NCBI RefSeq assembly: GCF_020297485.1 | Contig: NZ_JAIWZC010000001.1 | Coordinates: 4,216,001-4,280,000 of the forward strand | Direction of reading: 5' to 3' | Length of the DNA: 64,000 nucleotides | Source: Enterocloster clostridioformis | GTDB taxonomy: Bacteria; Bacillota; Clostridia; Lachnospirales; Lachnospiraceae | Part shown: positions 18,023 through 26,829 of the stretch, one piece after another | Layout: each line of letters starts with the position of its first letter | Numbering within the stretch: the stretch's first letter is position 1 | Notes under the pieces: generated by a model | Told to the model about the DNA's origin: nothing | What the model saw: the letters and a program-made list of their open reading frames with translations, nothing else | The model's database searches: none | Made by a program: the position numbers and the translations under genes

Positions 18023-19345
18023 ATGAAGAATCTGACGAAACATTTATTATATAAAGGAACGGATATCGGACGGCAGAACGTGGTCTGGAATATTGCAGGG
18101 AGTTTTGTCTATGCATTGGCCAGCATGGTTCTGTCTTTTCTGGTCATACGGGTGGTGGGAGACGACCAGGGAGGTATCTTTTCCTTCGGATTTTCCACTC
18201 TGGGACAGCAGATGTTCATTGTAGCTTATTTTGGTATCCGTCCCTTCCAGATTACGGACGGAACAGGCGAGTATTCCTTTGGGGATTATCTGGAGCACAG
18301 GAACATAACATGTATTATGGCTCTGGCGGCAGGGGCCGTGTTCCTCACCTTCATGCACGGCATGGGGCGTTACACGGCGGACAAATGCATGATTCTCATT
18401 TTGCTTGTCATATACAAGGTAATAGATGGGTATGCTGATGTATATGAGTCGGAATTTCAGCGCCAGGGAAGCCTGTATCTTACGGGAAAATCCAATTTTT
18501 TCCGAACTCTTTTTTCGGTCAGCGTATTTCTGGTGACGCTGGCGGCATTTGAACACCTTTTGTTCTCCTGTCTGGCCGCGGTGGCTGCCCAGGCAGCGGG
18601 AATCGCGCTGTTTAACCTGGATGTTATCCACGCCCTGCCGTCGGTGGACTGGAACAAGGGGGAGAGGAAGACGGGAAGGCTGTTTAAAAGCACCTTATTC
18701 CTGTTTATATCGGCCTTTCTGGACTTTTATGTGTTCTCCGCTGCCAAATATGCCATTGACGCCAGGATGAACGATGCTGCGTCGGGATACTTTAACTTGA
18801 TTTTTATGCCCACCTCTGTTATTTATATGGTAGCCAATTTTGTAATCAGGCCCTTTCTGACCAGGCTTACAAACTTGTGGACCGGAAAGGACTATGACTG
18901 CTTTAAGAAGGAGCTCAGGAACATCGGCGCCATCATCCTGGGACTTACGGTGCTGGCAGTGGGGGCTGCTGCTGTTTTGGGAAAATGGGTGCTGTCCGTG
19001 ATGGAGATGATTCTTGGAAGAGGTTATGAAGGAAGGCTGGTCAGCTATTACGGGGCTTTCATCATCATTGTGCTGGGAGGAGGGTTCTATGCCCTGGCCA
19101 ATCTGATGTATTATGCTCTTGTAATCATGCGCAGACAGAAGGCCATATTTGCCGTATATCTGGCAGCCGCGGCTGCAGCAGCGGTATTATCCGGCTTTCT
19201 GGTATCAAAATTTGGGATTAATGGTGCGGCGGGCTGCTATCTGCTGCTCATGATGGGATTAGTGACGGGCTTCGGCCTGCATACGGCGGGCGCCTGTCAG
19301 AGTGAGAAAAAGGAGAATACCGGTAATGGAGGAAGTAACACGTAA
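18023..19345 (+). CDS. second polysaccharide flippase-like membrane protein
   Basis: A 440-residue protein with about 12 hydrophobic helices resembling the polysaccharide-synthesis (MOP) exporters. The N-terminal VVWNIAGSFVYALASMVLSF is the usual first helix. GGAG six bases before ATG 18023 decides the start. It is quite unlike the first flippase, and having two suggests two lipid-linked substrates. It overlaps the next gene by 20 bases. Confidence 0.7.
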   Translation: MKNLTKHLLYKGTDIGRQNVVWNIAGSFVYALASMVLSFLVIRVVGDDQGGIFSFGFSTLGQQMFIVAYFGIRPFQITDGTGEYSFGDYLEHRNITCIMALAAGAVFLTFMHGMGRYTADKCMILILLVIYKVIDGYADVYESEFQRQGSLYLTGKSNFFRTLFSVSVFLVTLAAFEHLLFSCLAAVAAQAAGIALFNLDVIHALPSVDWNKGERKTGRLFKSTLFLFISAFLDFYVFSAAKYAIDARMNDAASGYFNLIFMPTSVIYMVANFVIRPFLTRLTNLWTGKDYDCFKKELRNIGAIILGLTVLAVGAAAVLGKWVLSVMEMILGRGYEGRLVSYYGAFIIIVLGGGFYALANLMYYALVIMRRQKAIFAVYLAAAAAAAVLSGFLVSKFGINGAAGCYLLLMMGLVTGFGLHTAGACQSEKKENTGNGGSNT

Positions 19346-20309
19346 CACAGAGATAACGGATGGCCGGGAGAGAAAGCGCGTGCTGCGGGTGGATGTAATC
19401 ATACCCACCTACAAGCCCGGAAAGAAGTTTTCCAGGCTTTTAAAGATGCTTTCCATGCAGACCTATCCCATAGGCAAAATCATTGTCATGAATACAGAGA
19501 AGGCCTACTGGAATGAAAAGGGCTTTGAGGGAATCGGCAATCTGGAAGTGCACCATCTGTCCAAGGAGGAATTTGACCATGGAGCCACCAGAAACAGGGG
19601 GGCCCGCTACAGCAGGGCGGATATCATGGTATTTATGACAGACGACGCGGTTCCGGCCGATGAAAGGCTGATTGAGCATCTGACGGCTGCCTTTGACAAG
19701 AGGGGGCCCGGCGGGGAGTCGGTCATCATGGCCTATGCCAGGCAGCTGCCGGATAAGGACTGCGCCATGGCGGAGCGCTTTACCCGTTCCTTTAATTATC
19801 CGGAGGACAGCTGCATAAAGACCAAGGAGGACCTGGGAAGAATGGGCATCAAGACCTTTTTTGCCTCCAATGTATGCTGCGCCTATGACAGGGAGAAGTT
19901 CTGGTTCCAGGGCGGTTTCATTCATAAGACCATATTCAACGAGGATATGATATTTGCAGGGAAGGCAGTGCTGCAGGACGATTACGCCGTCGCGTATGTG
20001 GCGGAGGCCAGAGTCATTCATTCCCACAATTATGGGTGCGCGGCCCAGTTCCACCGCAATTTCGACCTGGCTGTGTCCCAGGCAGACCATCCGGAGGTAT
20101 TCGGGGGCATCCGCCCGGAGGGCGAGGGAATCCGTCTGGTCAGGCAGACAGCCCGTTATCTTGTGACCCACCGCCGTCCATGGCTGGTGCCCGGACTGAT
20201 TGTAAAGAGCGGATTCAAATACGCAGGCTACCGCCTGGGCAGGTGTTACCGTTTCCTGCCTGTGAAGCTGGCGGCAGCGTGCAGCATGAATAAGGAGTAT
20301 TGGAAATAA
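19326..20309 (+). CDS. GT2 glycosyltransferase (rhamnosyltransferase-like)
   Basis: A 327-residue GT2 enzyme. VDVIIPTYKPGKKFSRLL opens the fold. LSKEEFDHGATRNRGA is the characteristic block of rhamnosyltransferases and is followed by FMTDDAVPAD as the acidic site. AAGGAG ten bases upstream of ATG 19326 sets the start inside the flippase gene. It fits transfer of rhamnose, in line with the rmlC gene downstream. Confidence 0.8.
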   Translation: MEEVTRNTEITDGRERKRVLRVDVIIPTYKPGKKFSRLLKMLSMQTYPIGKIIVMNTEKAYWNEKGFEGIGNLEVHHLSKEEFDHGATRNRGARYSRADIMVFMTDDAVPADERLIEHLTAAFDKRGPGGESVIMAYARQLPDKDCAMAERFTRSFNYPEDSCIKTKEDLGRMGIKTFFASNVCCAYDREKFWFQGGFIHKTIFNEDMIFAGKAVLQDDYAVAYVAEARVIHSHNYGCAAQFHRNFDLAVSQADHPEVFGGIRPEGEGIRLVRQTARYLVTHRRPWLVPGLIVKSGFKYAGYRLGRCYRFLPVKLAAACSMNKEYWK

Positions 20310-20333
20310 CAAAAGAAGGCAGGGATTCATCCT

Positions 20334-20783
20334 ATGATGACAGTGATATTCAGAGTGATTCTGGTTTTAGTCTCTATATTGACTATGGCTTTTATGATGC
20401 GGAAGATTCGGCAGGCTAAGGTACAGATTGAGGCAGCGCTGTTCTGGGTTATCATGGCCCTGATTTTGGTGGTGTTCTCACTGTTCCCGGCTGTGGCGGA
20501 TGCCTGCGCCCATTTGCTGGGAATCTACTCCACCCCTAATTTTCTCTTTCTGTTCATGATTTTCCTGCTGATTGTGAAGGTGTTTGGGATGACACTCCAG
20601 ATGTCCCAGATGGAAAGCAGGCAAAAGGAGCTGGTGCAGCGCATTGCGCTGGACCAGAAGGACAGGGAGGAACTGGAGCTTAAGATACAGAGATTCCTGG
20701 AAAAGGAGGAGTCAGCCGGAGCGGACGCCAAGGAGGGCATGAGTACAGAGAAAATGGGCGGGGAGGAAACAGATGGCAGGTAA
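20334..20783 (+). CDS. DUF2304 membrane protein
   Basis: A 149-residue protein with three hydrophobic helices (residues 5-20, 38-58 and 70-90), followed by a charged, probably coiled-coil tail rich in Glu and Lys. It matches the DUF2304 family, which is found next to DPM-type glycosyltransferases in cell-surface loci and is suspected to partner them. It overlaps the following gene by 11 bases. Confidence 0.75.
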   Translation: MMTVIFRVILVLVSILTMAFMMRKIRQAKVQIEAALFWVIMALILVVFSLFPAVADACAHLLGIYSTPNFLFLFMIFLLIVKVFGMTLQMSQMESRQKELVQRIALDQKDREELELKIQRFLEKEESAGADAKEGMSTEKMGGEETDGR

Positions 20784-22455
20784 GAAAGCGGGGAGGAAAC
20801 AGGAAAGCAGCAGACCGGGAATCGGGCATGATGCCGGGGCAGGAAGGATGCCGCGCGGCCATTCCCGCTGTGTCTGGCTGGGAGGCTCCTGCGGCGTTCT
20901 TGCCCTTGGACTGTGGCATCTGACGGATGTCAGGGCCGGTGTCCTGGAAACAGGGGATCGTTTCCTCTACGGCTGGTACGGCGGGCTGATGGTATTTGCG
21001 GTTCTGGTACTGGCGGCAGTGGGATACCTGTTCCTGGTAAGGCGGGACTATGGCCTGGCGCGGATATTTCCCGCAGCCGCCATGGGAATCGGCCTGATGT
21101 ATATGGTGGTCCTCCCTCCCCTGTCTGCCCCGGACGAGGTGAGCCATTATATCAGCGCTTACCAGCTTTCTAGCCGCCTGATGGGCAGGACCGCCAGGGC
21201 GGAGGACGAGCGGGTGTTTATAAGAGCCCAGGACGTATTCATTGAGGACCTGACAGGAGTCATGGATTATGAAGCTGCGGAGGACGGCGGAAAAACGGCT
21301 GTGGTACTGGGACAGAAGCTGGAGGAGGGCACATACCGGACCATAAAGGAGCGGGGCCTTGGAAGCACTGGTGAGGACGGGACCGTCATGTCATACCAGA
21401 TGCCGGTGCGGACCACGCCCCTGGCCTATGTTCCCCAGGCCATGGGGATTGCCCTGGGAAGGATGCTGGGGCTGGGCGGCCTGGGACTGTTATTCCTGGG
21501 ACGGCTGTTCAACCTTATGTTTTTCACTGCCATGGGATGTCTTACCATACGCAGGATGCCCTTTGGCAGGGAGGTGGCGGCAGGAGCGGCCCTGCTTCCC
21601 ATGACGCTCCATCTGGCGGCGTCCTTTTCCTATGATGTGATGATTATAGCCCTCAGCGGATACTTTACTGCGGTATGCCTTTATTTGGCTTACAAGGCAG
21701 AGCGTGTACGGGTGAGGGATGTAGCTGCCCTGGCTCTTGTGATGGCTGTCATGGGACCCTGCAAGATGGTGTACGGCGTCATAGCCGGTTTCTGTCTCCT
21801 GATACCGGTGAGAAAGTTCGGAGGCTGGGGAAAATGGAGCCTGTCGGCTGCTTCCGTACTGGGAGCATTTGCAGCGGCCATGGCAGTGGTGAACCACAGG
21901 ACCGTGTCCCTTTACACCCAGGCTGACCAGGGGTATGTAGCCTGGGCCGGGGAAACAGGGTACACCTTCGGACAGCTGCTTCACAGTCCCATGCTGGTGC
22001 TTAAGATGTGTTACAATACCCTGGCCTGGCAGGGGGAACAGCTATACTCCGGCATGATTGGAGGAGCGCTGGGAAACATGGATGCAGTGCTCAACACCCC
22101 CTATGCGGTTATACTGGGGCTGACAGCCATACTGGTGATGCTGGCGCTCAGAAAACCCGGAGAGAGCATTTTCATCCAATGGAAGGGGCGTCTGTGGATA
22201 TGGTTTCTCTGCCTGGTGTGTCTGGGAGCGCTGATGTTCTCCATGCTGTTAGCCTGGACGCCGGTGAGCTCCAATGTCATAAACGGAGTCCAGGGAAGAT
22301 ATCTGCTTCCGCTGCTCCCCATTTTCCTTCTCAGCCTCAAAAATGACAAGGTGGTGCGGACGGACTGGGATGACAGGGGACTGCTGTTTGCCATGGCCGC
22401 CATGGATATCTATGTGGTGCTGCGTTTGTTCAGCCTGGTATGCCTGAGGGTGTGA
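20773..22455 (+). CDS. DUF2142 multi-pass membrane protein
   Basis: A 560-residue protein with a basic cytoplasmic start and about 12 membrane helices. The segment LPPLSAPDEVSHYISAYQLS is the family signature, with acidic residues in the first outer loop as in GT-C glycosyltransferases. DUF2142 proteins occur in capsule and teichoic-acid loci and are thought to use polyprenyl-phosphate sugars. The pairing with DUF2304 and the DPM-like gene supports that role. No activity has been shown. Confidence 0.75.
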   Translation: MAGKKAGRKQESSRPGIGHDAGAGRMPRGHSRCVWLGGSCGVLALGLWHLTDVRAGVLETGDRFLYGWYGGLMVFAVLVLAAVGYLFLVRRDYGLARIFPAAAMGIGLMYMVVLPPLSAPDEVSHYISAYQLSSRLMGRTARAEDERVFIRAQDVFIEDLTGVMDYEAAEDGGKTAVVLGQKLEEGTYRTIKERGLGSTGEDGTVMSYQMPVRTTPLAYVPQAMGIALGRMLGLGGLGLLFLGRLFNLMFFTAMGCLTIRRMPFGREVAAGAALLPMTLHLAASFSYDVMIIALSGYFTAVCLYLAYKAERVRVRDVAALALVMAVMGPCKMVYGVIAGFCLLIPVRKFGGWGKWSLSAASVLGAFAAAMAVVNHRTVSLYTQADQGYVAWAGETGYTFGQLLHSPMLVLKMCYNTLAWQGEQLYSGMIGGALGNMDAVLNTPYAVILGLTAILVMLALRKPGESIFIQWKGRLWIWFLCLVCLGALMFSMLLAWTPVSSNVINGVQGRYLLPLLPIFLLSLKNDKVVRTDWDDRGLLFAMAAMDIYVVLRLFSLVCLRV

Positions 22456-22472
22456 CGGAATTGCCTGGGGCC

Positions 22473-22550
22473 GTGGCACAGAGCTGTTTGGAATTGCGGC
22501 ACAGAGTTGTTTGGAATTGCGGCGCAGAGCTGTCCGGAGCCGCGGCACGG
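22473..22550 (+). repeat. 23-bp tandem repeat in the gap before rfbC
   Basis: Three and a third copies of a 23-bp unit (G-GGCACAGAG-TGTTTGGAATT type) run 22473-22495, 22496-22518 and 22519-22541, with a partial copy to 22550. The first two copies differ by two bases and the third is more diverged. The unit is not a multiple of three and lies outside genes. The remaining part of this 286-base gap holds nothing else recognisable apart from the rfbC ribosome binding site. Confidence 0.8.
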
Positions 22551-22741
22551 CCTGGTTTTCCTGTAGATCACGCTGCGGATATATGGACATGGGAAATGGA
22601 TTTAGGCGGTTCACAGGTGCATAAGGACTTGCCAGTCTGTGGATAAAGTGATAGAATTGCCAGATGGATGTGGATAACGTCTGCCAGAGGGCTGACGGCC
22701 GGTCAGGCGTGTTTGACAATAAAAAAGGAGCGAATGGAGTT

Positions 22742-23296
22742 ATGGGAAAGATTAAAGTGACCCCCTGTGACATCAAGGGGCTGTGTGTGATTGAACCTGC
22801 GGTTTTTAAGGATGAGAGAGGATATTTTATGGAGACCTACAATCAGAATGATTTTAGGGAAGCAGGTCTCGACATGGTGTTCGTACAGGACAACCAGTCC
22901 ATGTCCGTCAAGGGCGTACTGAGAGGACTGCATTTCCAGAAGCAGTATCCCCAGGGCAAGCTGGTAAGGGTGGTGCGCGGTACTGTCTACGATGTGGCGG
23001 TGGACCTGCGTTCCGATTCCGAAACCTACGGAAAATGGTTTGGCGTCATCCTTTCCGCAGAGAATAAGAAGCAGTTTTATATACCCGAAGGTTTTGCCCA
23101 TGGATTCCTGGTACTGTCCGATGAAGCGGAATTCGCCTACAAGTGCACGGACTTCTACCATCCGGGAGACGAGGGCGGCCTGCTGTGGAGCGACCCTGAA
23201 ATCGGGGTGGACTGGCCCATAGAACCGGACATGCAGCTGATTATATCGGATAAGGACAGAAAGTGGAGCGGCCTTAAGGATACCTTCAAGTTCTGA
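22742..23296 (+). CDS. rfbC: dTDP-4-dehydrorhamnose 3,5-epimerase
   Basis: A 184-residue cupin enzyme of normal length. It epimerises dTDP-4-keto-6-deoxyglucose at C3 and C5, the third step to dTDP-L-rhamnose. Visible motifs are FKDERGYFMETYNQNDF, the catalytic-histidine segment VLRGLHFQKQYPQGKLVRV and YKCTDFYHPGDEGGLLW. The ATG at 22742 follows a GGAG site. The other rml genes (A, B, D) are not in the window and must be elsewhere if rhamnose is made. Confidence 0.92.
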   Translation: MGKIKVTPCDIKGLCVIEPAVFKDERGYFMETYNQNDFREAGLDMVFVQDNQSMSVKGVLRGLHFQKQYPQGKLVRVVRGTVYDVAVDLRSDSETYGKWFGVILSAENKKQFYIPEGFAHGFLVLSDEAEFAYKCTDFYHPGDEGGLLWSDPEIGVDWPIEPDMQLIISDKDRKWSGLKDTFKF

Positions 23297-23315
23297 TGAA
23301 AAGGAATTTACTTAT

Positions 23316-24128
23316 ATGAATTATGTGCTTTCTCTGATGAAAGAGATTATAGGAAAACGGAAGCTTATATGGGATTTGGGCAAGGCTGATTTCCGGAAAC
23401 GTTTTGTGGGCTCTTACTTTGGGGTGGTGTGGATGTTCATACAGCCCATCGTGACAGTCAGCATCTATGCAGTTGTATTCGGAATGGGCTTTAAATCCCC
23501 GCCTCCCATTGAAGGGTTCACTTATGTGGAGTGGCTGGTGCCGGGCATTGTGCCCTGGTTTTTTTTCAGTGAATCCGTCAACAGCATTACCAACTGTCTC
23601 CAGGAGTATAACTATCTGGTGAAGAAGGTGGTGTTCAAGGTGGAAATACTGCCGATTATCAAGCTCATATCCTGTCTGCTGGTCCATGCCTTTTTCGTGG
23701 TCATCATGTTTGGGATGTATCTGATTATAGGCAGGATGCCCTCCGTCATATGGTTCCAGCTGGTGTATTATTCCCTGGCTGCGTCCCTGCTGGCCCTGGG
23801 TATCGGATTCTTTACCAGCGCGGTCAATGTGTTCTTTAAGGATATGGCGCAGATTGTGAGTATCTGCCTCCAGTTCGGTATCTGGATGACCCCCATCATG
23901 TACCACGAAGCCATGTTTACCGGAGCGGGAAAATGGGTGGAGGTGCTGTTCAAGCTGAATCCTTTTTATTATGTGGTGGCCGGGTACAGGGATACCATGC
24001 TCACAGGAAACTGGTTCTGGGAACGGCCTACGCTGACCCTTTATTACTGGGGCTTCACCGCGGTGGTGCTTTTGCTGGGACTTAAGATGTTCAAGCGTCT
24101 CCGTCCCCATTTTTCCGATGTTTTGTAG
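23316..24128 (+). CDS. wzm: ABC-2 type polysaccharide export permease (Wzm)
   Basis: A 270-residue permease with six membrane helices, matching Wzm/TagG. The cytoplasmic start KLIWDLGKADFRKRFVGSYFG is the typical interface helix, and PGIVPWFFFSESVNSITNC and LQFGIWMTPIMY are conserved. It carries finished undecaprenyl-linked glycan across the membrane together with the ATPase Wzt. The partner gene is normally adjacent, but here it is 13 kb downstream at 37.3 kb. Confidence 0.9.
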   Translation: MNYVLSLMKEIIGKRKLIWDLGKADFRKRFVGSYFGVVWMFIQPIVTVSIYAVVFGMGFKSPPPIEGFTYVEWLVPGIVPWFFFSESVNSITNCLQEYNYLVKKVVFKVEILPIIKLISCLLVHAFFVVIMFGMYLIIGRMPSVIWFQLVYYSLAASLLALGIGFFTSAVNVFFKDMAQIVSICLQFGIWMTPIMYHEAMFTGAGKWVEVLFKLNPFYYVVAGYRDTMLTGNWFWERPTLTLYYWGFTAVVLLLGLKMFKRLRPHFSDVL

Positions 24129-24146
24129 GATAGCAAGGAGCGTTTC

Positions 24147-24746
24147 ATGATACAGAAAGTGGAGATTAGCTGGCGCCATGGGGACCAGGAGGGAGCCATT
24201 CCGGTAGAGGTGGTCTACTCCAAACGGCGTACCATAGGACTGGAAATCAAGGCAGACGGCCATGTGTATGCCAGGGTGCCTGTGCGCATTCCCAACCAGT
24301 ACGTGATGGACTTTATAAAGGAGCGCCAGGAATGGATTGTGCAGAAATGGTTCATGATGGTGGAGCGGCGCAGGCAGGAGGAAGCCAGGCCGGTCAAAGA
24401 CTATGAGAAGGACTCTGAGCTGGAGAAGCTTTACCGAAAGAAGGCCAAGAAGCAGCTGGAGAATCGATGCGCCTATTTCGCGGAGCGCATGGCAGTGGAT
24501 TACAACCGCATTGCCGTGCGGGCCGCCAAGACCCGCTGGGGCAGCTGCAGCGCCCAGGGTAATCTGAATTTTCACTGGAAGCTGGTGCTCATGCCGCCGG
24601 AGATACTGGATTATGTGGTGGTGCATGAGCTGGCCCACAGAAAAGAGATGAACCATTCTGAGCGGTTCTGGGCTGAGGTGGAACGAATCCTGCCGGATTA
24701 CAGGGCCCGTAGAAAGTGGCTGAAGGAATTTGGAAGCCGGGTTTAG
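24147..24746 (+). CDS. YgjP/M48-like zinc metallopeptidase domain protein
   Basis: A 199-residue cytoplasmic protein with the zinc-binding pattern HELAH plus a further His in VVHELAHRKEMNHSERFW. It also has TRWGSCSAQGNLNFHW and SKRRTIGLEIKADGHVYARVP, the three signatures of the YgjP-like (DUF45) family. Members have been linked to UTP pyrophosphatase activity or proteolysis, without a settled role. It lies 18 bases after wzm on the same strand and its stop codon is inside a 35-bp duplication. Confidence 0.8.
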   Translation: MIQKVEISWRHGDQEGAIPVEVVYSKRRTIGLEIKADGHVYARVPVRIPNQYVMDFIKERQEWIVQKWFMMVERRRQEEARPVKDYEKDSELEKLYRKKAKKQLENRCAYFAERMAVDYNRIAVRAAKTRWGSCSAQGNLNFHWKLVLMPPEILDYVVVHELAHRKEMNHSERFWAEVERILPDYRARRKWLKEFGSRV

Positions 24747-24791
24747 CCGGGAGACATAAATGGCCAGTTTCCCAGGTTTAGCCGGGAGACA
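24740..24791 (+). repeat. tandem duplication over the end of the YgjP-like gene
   Basis: GGTTTAGCCGGGAGACA occurs at 24740-24756 and again at 24775-24791, a pitch of 35 bp. The sequence after each copy is also related (TGGCC...TTCC). The first copy contains the stop codon of the upstream gene. It marks the junction between the polysaccharide locus and the foreign island. Confidence 0.8.
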
Positions 24792-24822
24792 GAGTGGCCT
24801 GGTTCCGGCCCTGCTGCGGCAG

Positions 24823-25272
24823 TCAGTCCATGCCGCGTTCCCGTTTCAGATAGACCATGTCCACCAGCTGGATTCCGTCCTCAATGATGGGATGGTCGTA
24901 ATTGTCGGTAAAGAAGTGCTCCACCCGGTGGGAATCTTTGAAACCGCAGGCATGGTAAAAGCCCAGGGAGAGGGGACTGTCCCCGGTGCCCACATAAAGT
25001 GTCTTCAAATCCGGATAATAGGTAAAGATATATTCAATCAGGCGGCGGCCGTATCCCTGTCTATGGAACTGGGGGGCTGTCGCTATATTTTTAAGCTCAT
25101 ATATGCCGGGACCTTCTTTTGTCACCACGCATTCCGCCCGGACAGTACCGTCCGTCAGCACAAACATATCGCCCCGCTCCAGGTAGCGGTCCACCATATC
25201 CTCCTGCTCGTCTGCCAGCAGGAGCAGGTCCAGATATTTCTTTTTGTCTTTTTTTACTTGAATGATTTCCAT
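24823..25272 (-). CDS. GNAT-family N-acetyltransferase
   Basis: A 149-residue protein with the GNAT acetyl-CoA-binding block IATAPQFHRQGYGRRLIEYIF and the later LSLGFYHACGF. The start at 25272 is favoured by GGGGGA upstream, though ATG 25287 is possible. The acceptor cannot be told from sequence. It is the first gene on the opposite strand after the wzm operon. Confidence 0.8.
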   Translation of the reverse strand: MEIIQVKKDKKKYLDLLLLADEQEDMVDRYLERGDMFVLTDGTVRAECVVTKEGPGIYELKNIATAPQFHRQGYGRRLIEYIFTYYPDLKTLYVGTGDSPLSLGFYHACGFKDSHRVEHFFTDNYDHPIIEDGIQLVDMVYLKRERGMD

Positions 25273-25418
25273 GATTGATTCCCCCATTCTTTTTTTGTAC
25301 TGCGATAAGCTTATTATATCATTTTTGGGAGTGTGAGTACAGCGCGTCTGAAGGTGGCCAGGCTCTGGTTGCAGCTGACCTCACAGGAGAGGACCGGGAA
25401 GTCAATGATTAGAAAACG

Positions 25419-25991
25419 CTATATCACGCGCATGGCCAGCTGGCAGGCGGTCTCAGCCAGTCCTGACAGCACCATCACCAGGATGGGATTCATCTTAAAA
25501 CGTATGAGCAGTATCATGGCACCGATGAAGATACATACGGAACGCGGGTTCATGGCGCTCAGATCAGGGGAAAAGCCCTCCAGTCCCCAGAAGGCAGTGA
25601 CCAGTATGCTGACGCCTGCTGCCCCAATCATGGCTACCACGGCAGGCCGCAGGGATTTGAGGACGCCCTGAATCAGGCTTAAGTTCCTGTATTTGAGATA
25701 GATTTTCGCAAGAAGGGTAACCAGGATGCAGGACGGCAGCACGCATCCAATGGTCGCTGCCAGAGCCCCGGGCGTTCCTGCGATTCGGGTGCCCACGAAG
25801 GTGGCGGCATTGATGGCAATGGGACCGGGGGTCATCTGGGAAATGGTGACAAGGTCTGTAAACTCAGCCAGGTTCAGCCAGCCGTGAAGGGTTACCACCT
25901 GGTTCTGGATCAGAGGCATGGCGGCATATCCGCCTCCGAAACTGAATGCGCCGATCTGCAGAAAGCTTAAAAATAGCCGGAAGTAAATCAT
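25419..25991 (-). CDS. chromate transporter, short form, second subunit
   Basis: A 190-residue membrane protein of the CHR family with the signature FSFGGGYAAMPLIQNQVV near the start and ISQMTPGPIAINAATFVG in the middle. Short CHR proteins work as paired subunits, and the partner is encoded directly upstream with an ATGA overlap. Homologues export chromate, though in gut anaerobes the natural anion may differ. Confidence 0.85.
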   Translation of the reverse strand: MIYFRLFLSFLQIGAFSFGGGYAAMPLIQNQVVTLHGWLNLAEFTDLVTISQMTPGPIAINAATFVGTRIAGTPGALAATIGCVLPSCILVTLLAKIYLKYRNLSLIQGVLKSLRPAVVAMIGAAGVSILVTAFWGLEGFSPDLSAMNPRSVCIFIGAMILLIRFKMNPILVMVLSGLAETACQLAMRVI

Positions 25992-26626
25992 AGCGCGCCT
26001 CCTTCCGTTCCTTTTTTATTGTGCTCAGAAGTAAGGGTCCGGACCGCACCTATGGCGGCGCACAAAAGGATTATCAGGACTGCGTTGACATTGTATACAT
26101 AATTGGCGATAAAGGCAGCGGCCATGATTAGGACGGATATCCACTGCCTGTCTTTTACGATGCCGCTGCCCATCTCCCAGACCACCTGGGCAATGACAGC
26201 GCCCACGCCGGCCTGCATTCCGTTTAACATCCAACCCACAAAAAGGTTGGAACGGAAGGCGGCGTAGCAGAAGGAAATCAGAGTCAGGATGGTAAATGGC
26301 GGGAGGATAGTGGCAATGACCGTGGTCAGTACGCCTGCCATGCCGGCCAGCTTATAGCCTGCCACGATGGCTCCGTTGACAGCGATGGGGCCCGGCGAGG
26401 ACTGGGCAATGGCCACCAGATCCAACATCTCCTGTTCATCAATCCAGTGGTATTCATCCACAAATTTTTTCTTCATCAGTGTGACGATGACATATCCGCC
26501 TCCGAAGGTAAAAGCGCTCAGGTACAAGGTTGAAAGAAAGAGCTTTGCCAGAAGGGAGCTGCGGCTGCCCGCGTGTCCCGAAACCCCGGAGGAGGCATGT
26601 TTATTGGATTTTATGTTAACTACCAT
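25988..26626 (-). CDS. chromate transporter, short form, first subunit
   Basis: A 212-residue CHR-family membrane protein with FTFGGGYVIVTLMKKKFVD and IAQSSPGPIAVNGAIVAG, which match the two signatures of its partner gene. The start at 26626 follows AAGGGG; the frame is open ten codons further. The two subunits together equal one long CHR protein of inverted halves. It is divergent from the LysR gene. Confidence 0.85.
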   Translation of the reverse strand: MVVNIKSNKHASSGVSGHAGSRSSLLAKLFLSTLYLSAFTFGGGYVIVTLMKKKFVDEYHWIDEQEMLDLVAIAQSSPGPIAVNGAIVAGYKLAGMAGVLTTVIATILPPFTILTLISFCYAAFRSNLFVGWMLNGMQAGVGAVIAQVVWEMGSGIVKDRQWISVLIMAAAFIANYVYNVNAVLIILLCAAIGAVRTLTSEHNKKGTEGGAL

Positions 26627-26656
26627 GATGGTATTCCCCTTATTACAGTAATACAT

Positions 26657-26829
26657 TTAATTTACAATCATGTATTTGTTTTTTCTGCTATTACTATACA
26701 GCTTGAAAATCCATATGTAAAATACTATAATTAAATAATGATTATAATAAATATATTATATATGGACCCTATGTCAGATTACAGGGATGCACCCTCAGTC
26801 TGCCATATGCGGTTCAGGAAAAGAGGAAC
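26657..26829. promoter_or_regulatory. AT-rich divergent control region between chromate and LysR genes
   Basis: The stretch 26690-26770 is much more AT-rich than its surroundings and includes ATAAT-N9-ATTAT, a dyad of the size bound by LysR proteins. This supports control of the chr pair by the divergent regulator. Individual promoter boxes are ambiguous. Confidence 0.4.

Noticed and set aside
22473..22550. Possible CRISPR array
   Set aside because: The 23-bp units are directly adjacent with no spacers between them, so this is a plain tandem repeat.
23286..24656. A 456-residue open frame on the reverse strand
   Set aside because: It is antisense to wzm and the YgjP-like gene, which both match known families. 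Its composition is typical of a shadow frame.
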